Origin: Kytococcus schroeteri
GTDB lineage: Bacteria > Actinomycetota > Actinomycetes > Actinomycetales > Dermatophilaceae
Direction of reading: 5' to 3'
DNA length: 64,000 bases
Assembly (NCBI RefSeq): GCF_042433515.1
Contig: NZ_JBHLVH010000001.1
Location: 74,576-138,575 of the forward strand
Under the pieces are notes generated by a model. The model worked only from the letters and a program-made list of their open reading frames with translations. It had not been told where the DNA came from and ran no database searches. Each line of letters starts with the position of its first letter. Positions within the stretch are counted from its first letter, which is position 1. Positions 32,411 to 40,708 of this stretch are shown piece by piece. Position numbers and translations under genes: made by a program.

Positions 32411-32907
32411 GTCTCCTGCGAGGTGGAGCCCAGCGGCCGCCCGTCCACGAAGTGGACCACGATCGAGGTGTAGACGCTGCCGGCCTCGGAGGTCTTCACC
32501 TCGGGGGCCTCCACCTCCACCTGATAGCTCTCCAGGGTCCCCTCGGCACAGTTGGGCTGGCAGTTGTTCACGCTGAACTCCCCGGTGCCCTTGGCGCTCC
32601 GGGCGTCCCACTCCGCCCACTGCAGCTTGCTCAGGGTGGCGTTGGTGTCCTGGCAGTCGAGGCTGAGGGTGGGCGGGCGCACCATCGTGCCCTCGCCGAG
32701 GCAGTCGAGGACCTGCGGCTCGGGCTCCGTCGAGGCGTGGTCGCCCCCGGCCGCCTCGGCCTGGCCGACGCCGGAGGCGGAGGGGGCGCTGGTGCTCGTC
32801 TCCGCGCCGTGGGACTGCGGGACCTCGTCGGCGCCGGAGCAGGCGGCCAGCAGCACCGGGGCCACGGCCGGGAGGGCCCAGCGGGGGGATCGGGTGATGC
32901 GGTGCAT
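32392..32907 (-). CDS. Predicted lipoprotein
   Basis: 171 residues. Signal peptide ending in the lipobox LLAAC, so Cys near residue 23 would be lipid-modified. A Ser/Ala/Glu-rich linker follows, then a folded part with four cysteines (VLDCLG, SLDCQD, NNCQPNC) that could form two disulfides. I do not recognise the family. It runs into the kinase gene from the opposite side with a 19-base overlap. By analogy with the CseA lipoprotein of the Cse system it might tune the kinase; this is speculation. Confidence 0.75.
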   Translation of the reverse strand: MHRITRSPRWALPAVAPVLLAACSGADEVPQSHGAETSTSAPSASGVGQAEAAGGDHASTEPEPQVLDCLGEGTMVRPPTLSLDCQDTNATLSKLQWAEWDARSAKGTGEFSVNNCQPNCAEGTLESYQVEVEAPEVKTSEAGSVYTSIVVHFVDGRPLGSTSQETYELPH

Positions 32908-33146
32908 GGACGTCCTCGGATCGGGGGTGGGGCCACGGAGCAGTCTGCGCCACCAAGTTCACAAACCGCGCACGCGGGCCGGGCCGAGCCGCCCGGGACG
33001 GGGCCGCGAGGGCGTGGCGAACCGCCGTCGCGCCCGCCCCGGAAGCGTGGGGTGCAGCGGATATCCTCTGCCCAGGACTTCTGTCCCCCGGGCCGCCGCG
33101 GGGGACGAGACCGGCCACTCCCAGCACGGCGGACGAAGGAGCACTC

Positions 33147-34433
33147 ATGAGTGACAAGTGGGGCGAGGGCGACCACCTCGATGCCCGCGACGGTGACGAG
33201 GTCGACCGCTACGACGCGGTCGACGACGGGGGTGAGGAGTGGTACGAGGTCTCCCGCCGCTACCGCCGTGGACTGGGTGGGTGGTGGTGGCTGGCGCTGC
33301 TGGCCATCCCGCTGCTGCTGGCCCTGCTGGGCAGCCTGCTCGACAAGGGCGGTGACGAGCCGGCGGAGGAGAAGACCACCACCGCGGCCGAGACCTCCTC
33401 CTCGGTGCAGGACTCCGGCGACGCCGTGGCGGCCGACTCGGTCTCCTACGAGGGCGACAAGGACAAGGTCACCTTCACGGCCTCCGCCCCGAGCGAGTCC
33501 GACAAGGACGCGCTCGTCAAGGCCGTCGAGGACGCCAACGAGGGCCGCACCGTGGACGCTCAGGTGTCCGTGGACGAGAAGGCGCCGCTGGTGGAGGGCG
33601 CCCAGCTGGGTGCGCTGACCAACGCGCTGAAGGCCGGTGGCGAGGGCCTCACGGTGTCCGGTGACGCCTCCGCCCTGACGCTCTCCGGCGAGGTCGCCGA
33701 CGAGGCCGCCCGCAAGACCGTGGCCAAGGAGTTCGCCACCGTCTACCCGGACGCCAGGATCACCAACGAGCTGACCGTCGGCGGCAAGCCGGCCCCGGCC
33801 GAGCCGAGCCCGTCGGAGCCGGCCGCGTCGAGCAAGCCCGCCGAGCCGAGCCCGTCGCAGTCCTCGAGCGAGGCCCCGGAGCCCAGTGCCTCGGAGCCGA
33901 CCGAGTCCAGCAAGCCGGCCGAGCCGTCGCCCACCGCGAAGCCGAGCACGTCCGAGCCCACCGAGTCCTCCGCCCCGGAGCCGTCGCCCACCAGCGAGGC
34001 CCCGAAGCCCGAGCCGACCACCCCGAAGCCGAGCCCGTCCGGCCCGGCCCCGGTGTCCGCCATCGGCGACCTCACCTGTGAGAACGCCAAGGTCTCGATG
34101 GACCGCGTCAACGCGGCCAACCCGATCCGCTTCCCGTCCAGCAGCGACGCCCTGTACGGCGACTCCGCTCTGGCCGCGGGCCAGATCGGTGCCAAGCTGG
34201 CCGGCTGCGACTTCGACGTCGTGGTCATCGGGCACACCGACAACGTCGGGGGCGACGTGAACGAGAAGCTCAGCGCCTACCGCGCCGAGAAGGTCGCGCA
34301 GGCCCTCGTGGTGGCCGGTGTGGACAACAGCCGCATCGAGCAGAAGAACGCGGCCGCGTCGCAGCCCGTCGCGAGCAACAAGACCGAGGACGGGCGGGCC
34401 AAGAACCGTCGCGTCACCATCCAGGTGAAGTGA
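33147..34433 (+). CDS. arfA: ArfA/OmpATb-like OmpA-family protein
   Basis: 428 residues. An acidic cytoplasmic N-terminus of about 45 residues, one hydrophobic anchor (WWLALLAIPLLLALLGSLL), a BON-like region (about 90-215, with ALTLSGEVADEAARKTV), a Pro/Ser/Glu-rich linker of about 85 residues, and a C-terminal OmpA domain with FDVVVIGHTDNVGG and KNRRVTIQVK. The layout matches M. tuberculosis OmpATb/ArfA (Rv0899), which is needed with ArfB and ArfC for ammonia release in acid. Two such genes follow here. ATG 33147 starts 240 bases from the lipoprotein gene. Confidence 0.88.
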   Translation: MSDKWGEGDHLDARDGDEVDRYDAVDDGGEEWYEVSRRYRRGLGGWWWLALLAIPLLLALLGSLLDKGGDEPAEEKTTTAAETSSSVQDSGDAVAADSVSYEGDKDKVTFTASAPSESDKDALVKAVEDANEGRTVDAQVSVDEKAPLVEGAQLGALTNALKAGGEGLTVSGDASALTLSGEVADEAARKTVAKEFATVYPDARITNELTVGGKPAPAEPSPSEPAASSKPAEPSPSQSSSEAPEPSASEPTESSKPAEPSPTAKPSTSEPTESSAPEPSPTSEAPKPEPTTPKPSPSGPAPVSAIGDLTCENAKVSMDRVNAANPIRFPSSSDALYGDSALAAGQIGAKLAGCDFDVVVIGHTDNVGGDVNEKLSAYRAEKVAQALVVAGVDNSRIEQKNAAASQPVASNKTEDGRAKNRRVTIQVK

Positions 34434-34446
34434 GAGGAGAGGACCG

Positions 34447-34605
34447 ATGGGTGAATTCCTGATGGAGTGGCTCTGGTACCTCGTGGCGTTCGTCGTCGGC
34501 GCGCTGGCGATGTACGTGGTCGTGGGCATGACCGTCCCGGCGGATTCCGAGGAGGCCGCCTTCGCCGACCTTCCCGGCGCACGTGAGATCGGAGACGACG
34601 AGTGA
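34447..34605 (+). CDS. arfB: ArfB-like small membrane protein
   Basis: 52 residues. One membrane segment (WYLVAFVVGALAMYVVVGMTV) near the N-terminus and a short acidic tail (ADLPGAREIGDDE). Size, layout and position between arfA-like and arfC-like genes match mycobacterial ArfB (Rv0900). ATG 34447 has GAGAGGA upstream. Its stop overlaps the start of arfC (GTGA), so they are coupled. Confidence 0.85.
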   Translation: MGEFLMEWLWYLVAFVVGALAMYVVVGMTVPADSEEAAFADLPGAREIGDDE

Positions 34606-35321
34606 ACTGGCTGCTGATGCTCCTGGCCTTCGCGCTGGGCGCCCTGGTCACCTGGCTGTGGTCCGTGCGCACGGTCACGCGGGTGATCCCGGCGAGTGAG
34701 TACGACGCCCACCTGGCCTCCCTGGGTGTGGACGACGAGGACGAGGTGGAGGTCGACGACGACGCCGACCGCATCGAGGTGGACGAGGACGCCGAGGCGG
34801 ACCGTCGCGGCTTCTACACCGAGCGGGACGACGTCCGCGAGGACGAGGTCGACCTGGTCGACGCCGAGACCGACGGTGCCCACGCCCTGGGTGACGACGA
34901 GGACGCCGTGGTGGCCGACGAGGTCCACGACGAGGACGCCGAGCTGGTCGAGGCCGACGCCGACGCCGACCGGGTCGACGTCCACGACGAGGAGGGCGCC
35001 GGCGCCCACCCGCTGGGCGAGGACGACCTGGACGACGACGTGCAGCCGGTGACCGGCGCGTCCGACCACACCCAGGCCATCCCGGTGGTCGACGGCGAGG
35101 ACGCGGCCGACGCCGACTCGCCCTACGGCCCCGGTTCGGCGCTCCCCGCCGAGGACGGCTCCGGCCCCGAGGGCTGGGCCATCAAGGGCAACGCCGACTC
35201 GGGCCTGTTCCACACCGAGGACAGCCCGGGCTACGCCAACACCCGCGCCGAGGTCTGGTTCGCCGACGAGGAGTCGGCCGTGGCGGCGGGCTTCCGTCAC
35301 TGGGACCGTAAGCAGCGCTGA
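34602..35321 (+). CDS. arfC: ArfC-like channel accessory protein, sunset-domain type
   Basis: 239 residues. An N-terminal membrane segment (WLLMLLAFALGALVTWLW), then a long, very acidic middle (Asp/Glu-rich, about residues 45-160), then a C-terminal domain with GSGPEGWAIKGNADSGLFH and YANTRAEVWFADEESAVAAG. That end matches ArfC (Rv0901) and the sunset domain. The acidic middle is much longer than I recall for mycobacterial ArfC (175 residues in all). A bidirectional terminator follows. Confidence 0.88.
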   Translation: MNWLLMLLAFALGALVTWLWSVRTVTRVIPASEYDAHLASLGVDDEDEVEVDDDADRIEVDEDAEADRRGFYTERDDVREDEVDLVDAETDGAHALGDDEDAVVADEVHDEDAELVEADADADRVDVHDEEGAGAHPLGEDDLDDDVQPVTGASDHTQAIPVVDGEDAADADSPYGPGSALPAEDGSGPEGWAIKGNADSGLFHTEDSPGYANTRAEVWFADEESAVAAGFRHWDRKQR

Positions 35322-35333
35322 CCCGCAGCGCCC

Positions 35334-35374
35334 GAAGGGGCCCCGTCCACCGCACCGGTGGACGGGGCCCCTTC
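35334..35374. terminator. Bidirectional hairpin terminator
   Basis: Perfect 19-bp stem beginning GAAGGGGCCCCGTCCACCG with a three-base loop, between the converging arfC and rsmI genes. Confidence 0.85.
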
Positions 35375-35420
35375 GCGTGGGCCGGGCGGGGGCCGTACCC
35401 CTCGGCCCGAGGCGGTGAGT

Positions 35421-36254
35421 TCAGTCCGATGCGGTGAGCGCTGCCTCGTAGAGCGCGCGGGAGGGCAGCCCGGTGGCCGCCGCCACCTGCTTGCACGCGT
35501 CCTTGAGGCGCACCCCCTGGGCCACCAGCTCCTGCACCTGTGCGGCGGCCTGCTCGGGGTCGGCCGCGCGGGCCGCCGCGCCCTGCACCACCACCGTGAT
35601 CTCGCCGCGGGCCCCCTCGACGGCCCACTGCGCCAGCTCGGCCACCGGCCCGCGCCGCACCTCCTCGTAGGTCTTGGTGAGCTCGCGGCAGACGGCGGCC
35701 GGGCGGTCGGCACCGAAGGCCTCGGCCATGGCACCCAGGGTGTCGGCCAGCCGGTGGGGTGCCTCGAAGAAGAGCATCGTGCGGCGCTCCTCGGCGAGCT
35801 CCCGCAGGGCGGCGACGCGGGGGCCGGCCTTGCGCGGCAGGAAACCCTCGAAGCAGAAGCGGTCCACCGGCAGCCCGGAGACCGCCAGCGCCATGAGGGC
35901 GGCGCTGGGCCCGGGTACGCAGGTCACCACCAGGTCGCGCTCCACGCAGGCCTGCACCAGCCGGTAGCCGGGGTCGCTCACCGAGGGCATGCCGGCGTCG
36001 GTCACGAGCACCACGCGGTCCCCGGCGGCGATGCGGTCGGCCAGCTCGGGGGTGCGGGAGGCCTCGTTGTGCTCGTGGTAGCTCACGAGCGGGGCCGAGA
36101 CGGTGACGCCCAGGGCGGCCGCCAGCCGCTGCGTGCGACGGGTGTCCTCGGCGGCCACGAGGTCGGCACCGGCCAGCTCGGTCGAGAGGCGCGGGGCGGC
36201 GTCCGCCGGGTCTCCGATGGGGGTCGCGGCCAGGACGAGGGCTCCGGAGGTCAT
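35421..36254 (-). CDS. rsmI: 16S rRNA (cytidine1402-2'-O)-methyltransferase
   Basis: 277 residues. Tetrapyrrole-methylase fold: LAATPIGDPADAAPR, AAEDTRRTQRL, VLVTDAGMPSVSDPG (the GxPxxSDPG SAM site) and FCFEGFLPRKAGPR. Ribosome modification at C1402. ATG 36254 is leaderless, six bases after GATGAT. In-frame ATG 36278 lies upstream of that box. It is divergent from the DUF4126 gene, as often seen next to metG in actinomycetes. Confidence 0.95.
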   Translation of the reverse strand: MTSGALVLAATPIGDPADAAPRLSTELAGADLVAAEDTRRTQRLAAALGVTVSAPLVSYHEHNEASRTPELADRIAAGDRVVLVTDAGMPSVSDPGYRLVQACVERDLVVTCVPGPSAALMALAVSGLPVDRFCFEGFLPRKAGPRVAALRELAEERRTMLFFEAPHRLADTLGAMAEAFGADRPAAVCRELTKTYEEVRRGPVAELAQWAVEGARGEITVVVQGAAARAADPEQAAAQVQELVAQGVRLKDACKQVAAATGLPSRALYEAALTASD

Positions 36255-36405
36255 GCGCCCATCATCGCCCGACGTCACAACTCTGCAACGAACCGGGCAC
36301 GAAATGGCAAAGCGGGGAAGGCGGCGTCCCCCGGTGCGATTCCATGGGGGCGGCGCCCACGGAGCACAGAGGTGCCCCCGTCGCCACCACGTTCAGGAGA
36401 CCCAC

Positions 36406-37017
36406 GTGCTTGCAGCCCTCACCGGCCTCGGCCTGTCCGCCGCTGCGGGCTTCAACGCCTACATCCCCTTCCTCATCGTGGCCTGTCTGGCCCGCTTCAC
36501 CACCTTCGTCACGCTGCCGCCCTCCTTCGCCTGGATCGAGTCCTGGTGGGCCATCGTGGGCGCGGCGGTGCTGCTCCTGGTGGAGGTCACCGTGGACAAG
36601 GTGGCGGTGGTGGACCACGTCAACGACGCGGTGGGCACCTTCATCCGGCCGATGACCGGTGGGCTGGTCTTCGCCGCCACCTCCGCCGCCGAGAGCCTGG
36701 ACAACTCGCAGTGGATGGCGGAGCACCCGTGGGTGGGCGTCATCGCGGGCATCGTGGTGGCCGGCATCGTGCACTCCGGCAAGGCGGCCGCGCGCCCGGC
36801 GGTCAACGCCAGCACCGTGGGTGTGGGCACGCCGGTGGTCTCCCTCGCCGAGGACGTGGCCGCGGTGTCGCTGAGCGTGGTGGCGGTCTTCGCGCCGCTG
36901 TTCGTGCTCGTGGTGCTGGTGGTGCTGGGGTGGATCGTGTGGTCCCTCTGGCGGCGGTTCAAGCGCCTGTCGGGTCGTCGCCGCCCGCGCCGGGAGTACG
37001 CGCCCTTCGCCTCGTAG
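36406..37017 (+). CDS. DUF4126 membrane protein
   Basis: 203 residues with five to six hydrophobic segments. LAALTGLGLSAAAGFNAYIP at the start and VDKVAVVDHVNDAVGTFIRP match DUF4126. The C-terminus is very basic (RRFKRLSGRRRPRRE). Function unknown. GTG 36406 has AGGAG upstream. Its TAG stop (37015-37017) is also the first half of the metG -10 box TAGACT. Confidence 0.85.
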   Translation: MLAALTGLGLSAAAGFNAYIPFLIVACLARFTTFVTLPPSFAWIESWWAIVGAAVLLLVEVTVDKVAVVDHVNDAVGTFIRPMTGGLVFAATSAAESLDNSQWMAEHPWVGVIAGIVVAGIVHSGKAAARPAVNASTVGVGTPVVSLAEDVAAVSLSVVAVFAPLFVLVVLVVLGWIVWSLWRRFKRLSGRRRPRREYAPFAS

Positions 37018-37028
37018 ACTCGGGCGCC

Positions 37029-38852
37029 ATGAGCAAGGTTCTCTCGGCCGTCGCCTGGCCCTACGCCAACGGTCCCCGCCACCTCGGCCACGTCGCCGGC
37101 TTCGGGGTGCCCTCGGACGTCTACTCGCGCTACATGCGCATGGCCGGACACGACGTGCTCATGGTCTCCGGCACCGACGAGCACGGCACGCCCATCCTCG
37201 TGCAGGCCGAGGCCGCGGGGAAGACGCCGCAGGAGTTCGTCGACGAGAACAACCGGGCCATCTGCGAGGACCTCACCGCACTGGGCCTTTCCTACGACCT
37301 GTTCACCCGCACCACCACGGTGAACCACCACGAGGTCGTGCGGCAGATGTTCACGGCTGTGCACGACAACGGCTACTTCGTGGAGCAGACCCAGCTGGGC
37401 GCCATCAGCCCGTCCACGGGCCGCACCCTGCCGGACCGCTACATCGAGGGCACCTGCCCGATCTGCGGCGACACCTCCGCCCGCGGCGACCAGTGCGACA
37501 ACTGCGGCAACCAGCTCGACCCGGCCGACCTGGTCGACCCGCGCTCGCGCATCAACGGCGAGACCCCGGAGTTCGTCGAGACCAACCACTTCCTGCTCGA
37601 CCTGCCCGCCCTGGCCGAGGCGCTGGGGGAGTGGCTCGAGGGCCGCGAGGCCTCCGGTGCGTGGCGCCCCAACGTCATCGCGTTCTCCCGCAACATCCTC
37701 AAGGAGATCCGCCCCCGCGCCATGACGCGCGACATCGACTGGGGCATCAAGGTGCCGCTGGAGGGCTGGGAGGACGCCCCCAAGCGCCTGTACGTGTGGT
37801 TCGACGCCGTCATCGGCTACCTGAGCGCCTCCATCGAGTGGGCCCGCCGCAGCGGTGACCCCGAGGCGTGGCGCGCCTGGTGGAACGACCCCGAGGCCGT
37901 CAGCGCCTACTTCATGGGCAAGGACAACATCGTCTTCCACTCCCAGATCTGGCCGGCCGAGCTGCTCGCCCACAACGGGCAGGGCAGCAAGGGCGGGGAG
38001 CCGGGGCCGTTCGGCGAGCTCAACCTGCCCACCGCGGTGGTCTCCTCGGAGTTCATGACGCTCGAGGGTCGCCAGTTCTCCACCTCCCGCGGGCACGTCA
38101 TCTACGTGCGCGACGTGCTGGAGCGCCAGCAGCCCGACGCCATCCGCTACTACCTCTCGGCCGTGGCGCCGGAGACCAGTGACGCCGACTTCTCGTGGGA
38201 GGAGTTCGCGCGCCGCACCAACGGCGAGCTCGTGGCCGGCTGGGGCAACCTGGTCAACCGCACCGCCTCGATGATCGCCAAGAACTTCGGCGAGGTGCCC
38301 GCGCCCGCGGAGCTGCAGGACGAGGACCGCGTCCTGCTCGATGCCGTGCGCGGCGGGTTCGCGACCGTGGGGCAGCTGCTCGAGCGCTTCCGCAACCGCC
38401 AGGCCCTGGCCGAGGCGATGCGTCTGGTGGGCGAGGCCAACGCGTACATCTCGACCACCGAGCCGTTCAAGCTCAAGGGCGAGGACCAGCGCGAGCGCCT
38501 GGCCACCGTGCTGTGGACCTGTGCCCAGGCCGTCACCGACCTCAACACGATGCTGGCGCCCTTCCTGCCGCACTCGGCCAACGAGGTGGAGGCCGCGCTG
38601 GGCGGCGGGGCCACCGTCGCGCCGCTGCCCCGCATCGACGAGGTGACCGACCTGGACGACCCCTCGCGCGCCTACCCGGTGATCACCGGCGACTACACCA
38701 CGGGCGTGCGCTGGGAGCCGCGCGACGTGGTGGTGGGCGCCCCGGTGGCCAAGCCGACGCCGATCTTCCGCAAGCTCGACGACGAGGCCGTGCAGCGCGA
38801 GCGCGAGCTGACCACCTCGGCCCCGGCCGAGGGCCCCACCGGGGAGCGCTGA
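37029..38852 (+). CDS. metG: Methionyl-tRNA synthetase
   Basis: 607 residues. Class I synthetase: AWPYANGPRHLGHVAGF (HIGH-like HLGH), GTDEHGTP, zinc knuckle CPICG...CDNCG, and RQFSTSRGHVIY, which takes the place of KMSKS as in many actinobacterial MetRS. The C-terminal tail ends without the dimerising EMAP-like domain. ATG 37029 is eight bases after TAGACT, so it is probably leaderless. It is followed directly by tatD with no gap. Confidence 0.98.
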   Translation: MSKVLSAVAWPYANGPRHLGHVAGFGVPSDVYSRYMRMAGHDVLMVSGTDEHGTPILVQAEAAGKTPQEFVDENNRAICEDLTALGLSYDLFTRTTTVNHHEVVRQMFTAVHDNGYFVEQTQLGAISPSTGRTLPDRYIEGTCPICGDTSARGDQCDNCGNQLDPADLVDPRSRINGETPEFVETNHFLLDLPALAEALGEWLEGREASGAWRPNVIAFSRNILKEIRPRAMTRDIDWGIKVPLEGWEDAPKRLYVWFDAVIGYLSASIEWARRSGDPEAWRAWWNDPEAVSAYFMGKDNIVFHSQIWPAELLAHNGQGSKGGEPGPFGELNLPTAVVSSEFMTLEGRQFSTSRGHVIYVRDVLERQQPDAIRYYLSAVAPETSDADFSWEEFARRTNGELVAGWGNLVNRTASMIAKNFGEVPAPAELQDEDRVLLDAVRGGFATVGQLLERFRNRQALAEAMRLVGEANAYISTTEPFKLKGEDQRERLATVLWTCAQAVTDLNTMLAPFLPHSANEVEAALGGGATVAPLPRIDEVTDLDDPSRAYPVITGDYTTGVRWEPRDVVVGAPVAKPTPIFRKLDDEAVQRERELTTSAPAEGPTGER

Positions 38853-39722
38853 GTGCCGCACACCAGCCCCCGGCGCACCGAGGCCCCGCCGCTGCCCGAG
38901 CCGCTGCCGATCCCGGTGGTGGACAACCACACGCACGTCGACATCGAGCGGGACGGTGTGGTCATGGGCGGCGAGGGGGCCGGTGGCGGCGTGCGCGGCG
39001 TCATCGAGGCCGCCCGGGCCGTGGGCGTGGACCGCCTGGTGCAGATCGGGTGCGAGCTGGAGTCCGCGCGGGTGACCGCCGAGGTGGTGACCCGCCACCC
39101 CGAGGTGCTGGGTGGCGTGGCGCTGCACCCCAACGAGGTGCCGGTGCTCGCCGAGCGCGGTGAGCTGGAGTCGGCGCTGGAGGAGATCGACCGGCTCCTG
39201 CGCGGCGACCGGATCCGGGTGGTGGGGGAGACCGGGCTGGACTACTTCCGCACCCCGCCGGAGGGGCGCGCGGTGCAGGCCGAGGGCTTCCGCTGGCACA
39301 TCGACAGGGCCAAGGAGCTGGGGCTCGCGCTGCAGATCCACGACCGCGACGCGCACGAGGACGTGCTGCGCATCCTGGCCGAGGAGGGGGCGCCGGACAG
39401 GACGGTGCTGCACTGCTTCAGCGGCGACATCTCCATGGCGCGGGAGTGCGTGGAGCGCGGCTACATGCTGAGCTTCGCCGGCACGGTGACCTTCAAGAAC
39501 GCTCGCGACCTGCGCGACGCCCTGGCCGTGGTGCCGCTGGAGAACCTGCTGGTGGAGACCGACGCGCCGTACCTCACGCCGCACCCCCACCGCGGCGCCC
39601 CCAACGCGCCCTACCTGGTGCCGCTCACGGTGCGCACCATGGCCAGCACACTCAACGTGTCCGTGCCCGAGCTGTGCCAGGCGATCTCGGAGAACTCCGA
39701 GCGGGTGTACGGGCCGTGGTGA
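38853..39722 (+). CDS. tatD: TatD-family metal-dependent hydrolase
   Basis: 289 residues. TIM-barrel metal hydrolase with DNase activity in characterised members. Metal ligands: VVDNHTHVDIE, VVGETGLDYF, LQIHDRDAHED, VLHCFSGD and VETDAPYLTPHPHRG. GTG 38853 begins right after the metG stop and the end overlaps ksgA by three to four bases. In many actinomycetes an rpf gene sits between tatD and ksgA; here there is none. Confidence 0.95.
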   Translation: MPHTSPRRTEAPPLPEPLPIPVVDNHTHVDIERDGVVMGGEGAGGGVRGVIEAARAVGVDRLVQIGCELESARVTAEVVTRHPEVLGGVALHPNEVPVLAERGELESALEEIDRLLRGDRIRVVGETGLDYFRTPPEGRAVQAEGFRWHIDRAKELGLALQIHDRDAHEDVLRILAEEGAPDRTVLHCFSGDISMARECVERGYMLSFAGTVTFKNARDLRDALAVVPLENLLVETDAPYLTPHPHRGAPNAPYLVPLTVRTMASTLNVSVPELCQAISENSERVYGPW

Positions 39723-40642
39723 CCACCCCGCAGCCCGAGGGGACGGTGCCGGTGGAGGCGCCCGACGAGGGCCTGCTGGGCCCCGCCCAGATCCGCGAGC
39801 TGGCTGACCGGTTCGGTGTGAGCCCCACCAAGCAGTGGGGGCAGAACTTCGTCATCGACAAGGGCACCGTGCGCCGCATCGTGCGGTCCAGCGGGGTGGG
39901 CGCGCAGGACCACGTGGTGGAGGTGGGGCCCGGTCTGGGCTCGCTGACCCTCGCGCTGCTGCCGTCGGTGGCCTCGCTGACCTGCGTGGAGGTGGACCCG
40001 CGCCTGGCCGAGGCGCTGCCCGGCACCGTGGCCGCGATGGCGCCCGACCGCGCTGCCGACCTGCGCGTCGTGCACGACGACGCGCTGCAGGTGACGGAGC
40101 TGCCCGGCCCCGCGCCCACGGCACTGGTGGCCAACCTGCCGTACAACATCGCCGTGCCGGTGGTGCTCACCTTCCTGGAGCGCTTCCCCAGCCTGCGGAC
40201 CGTGCTGGTGATGGTGCAGCTGGAGGTGGCCGAGCGCATGGCCGCCGCACCGGGTTCCAAGGTGTACGGCGTGCCCAGCGTCAAGTGCGCCTGGTACGGC
40301 CCCACGCGGCTGGCCGGCCGCATCGGCCGCAACGTGTTCTGGCCGGCGCCCAACGTGGACTCCGGGCTCGCCCGCATCGACGTGGCCCCGCGGGACGAGG
40401 CGGCCGTGGGCGTGCGGCGTGAGGAGGTCTTCTCCTGCGTGGACGCCGCGTTCGCCCAGCGGCGCAAGACCCTGCGCGCCGCGCTCGCGGGCTGGGCGGG
40501 CTCGGCGCAGGCCGCCGAGGCGGCGCTGGTGGCCGCCGGCATCGACCCGCGGACCCGAGGCGAGGCGCTGGACGTGGAGGGCTTCATCCGCCTGGCCGCC
40601 GCGCACCGGCGCCTGGTCGGTGAGGACGGCGCAGCCCGCTGA
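39719..40642 (+). CDS. ksgA: 16S rRNA dimethyladenosine transferase
   Basis: 307 residues. Dimethylates A1518 and A1519. Visible: PTKQWGQNFVIDKGTVRRIV, the SAM motif VEVGPGLGSLTLAL, the catalytic NLPYNIAVP near residue 140, and FWPAPNVDSGLARI. GTG 39719 overlaps the tatD stop. Between its end and ispE lie 66 bases with the ispE promoter. Confidence 0.97.
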   Translation: MTTPQPEGTVPVEAPDEGLLGPAQIRELADRFGVSPTKQWGQNFVIDKGTVRRIVRSSGVGAQDHVVEVGPGLGSLTLALLPSVASLTCVEVDPRLAEALPGTVAAMAPDRAADLRVVHDDALQVTELPGPAPTALVANLPYNIAVPVVLTFLERFPSLRTVLVMVQLEVAERMAAAPGSKVYGVPSVKCAWYGPTRLAGRIGRNVFWPAPNVDSGLARIDVAPRDEAAVGVRREEVFSCVDAAFAQRRKTLRAALAGWAGSAQAAEAALVAAGIDPRTRGEALDVEGFIRLAAAHRRLVGEDGAAR

Positions 40643-40708
40643 GGTGGTGCCCGGTGCGGTGTGGACCGCCGGGTCCGGGCCCGCTGCGGTCCCCCTAGTG
40701 TGGGTGCC

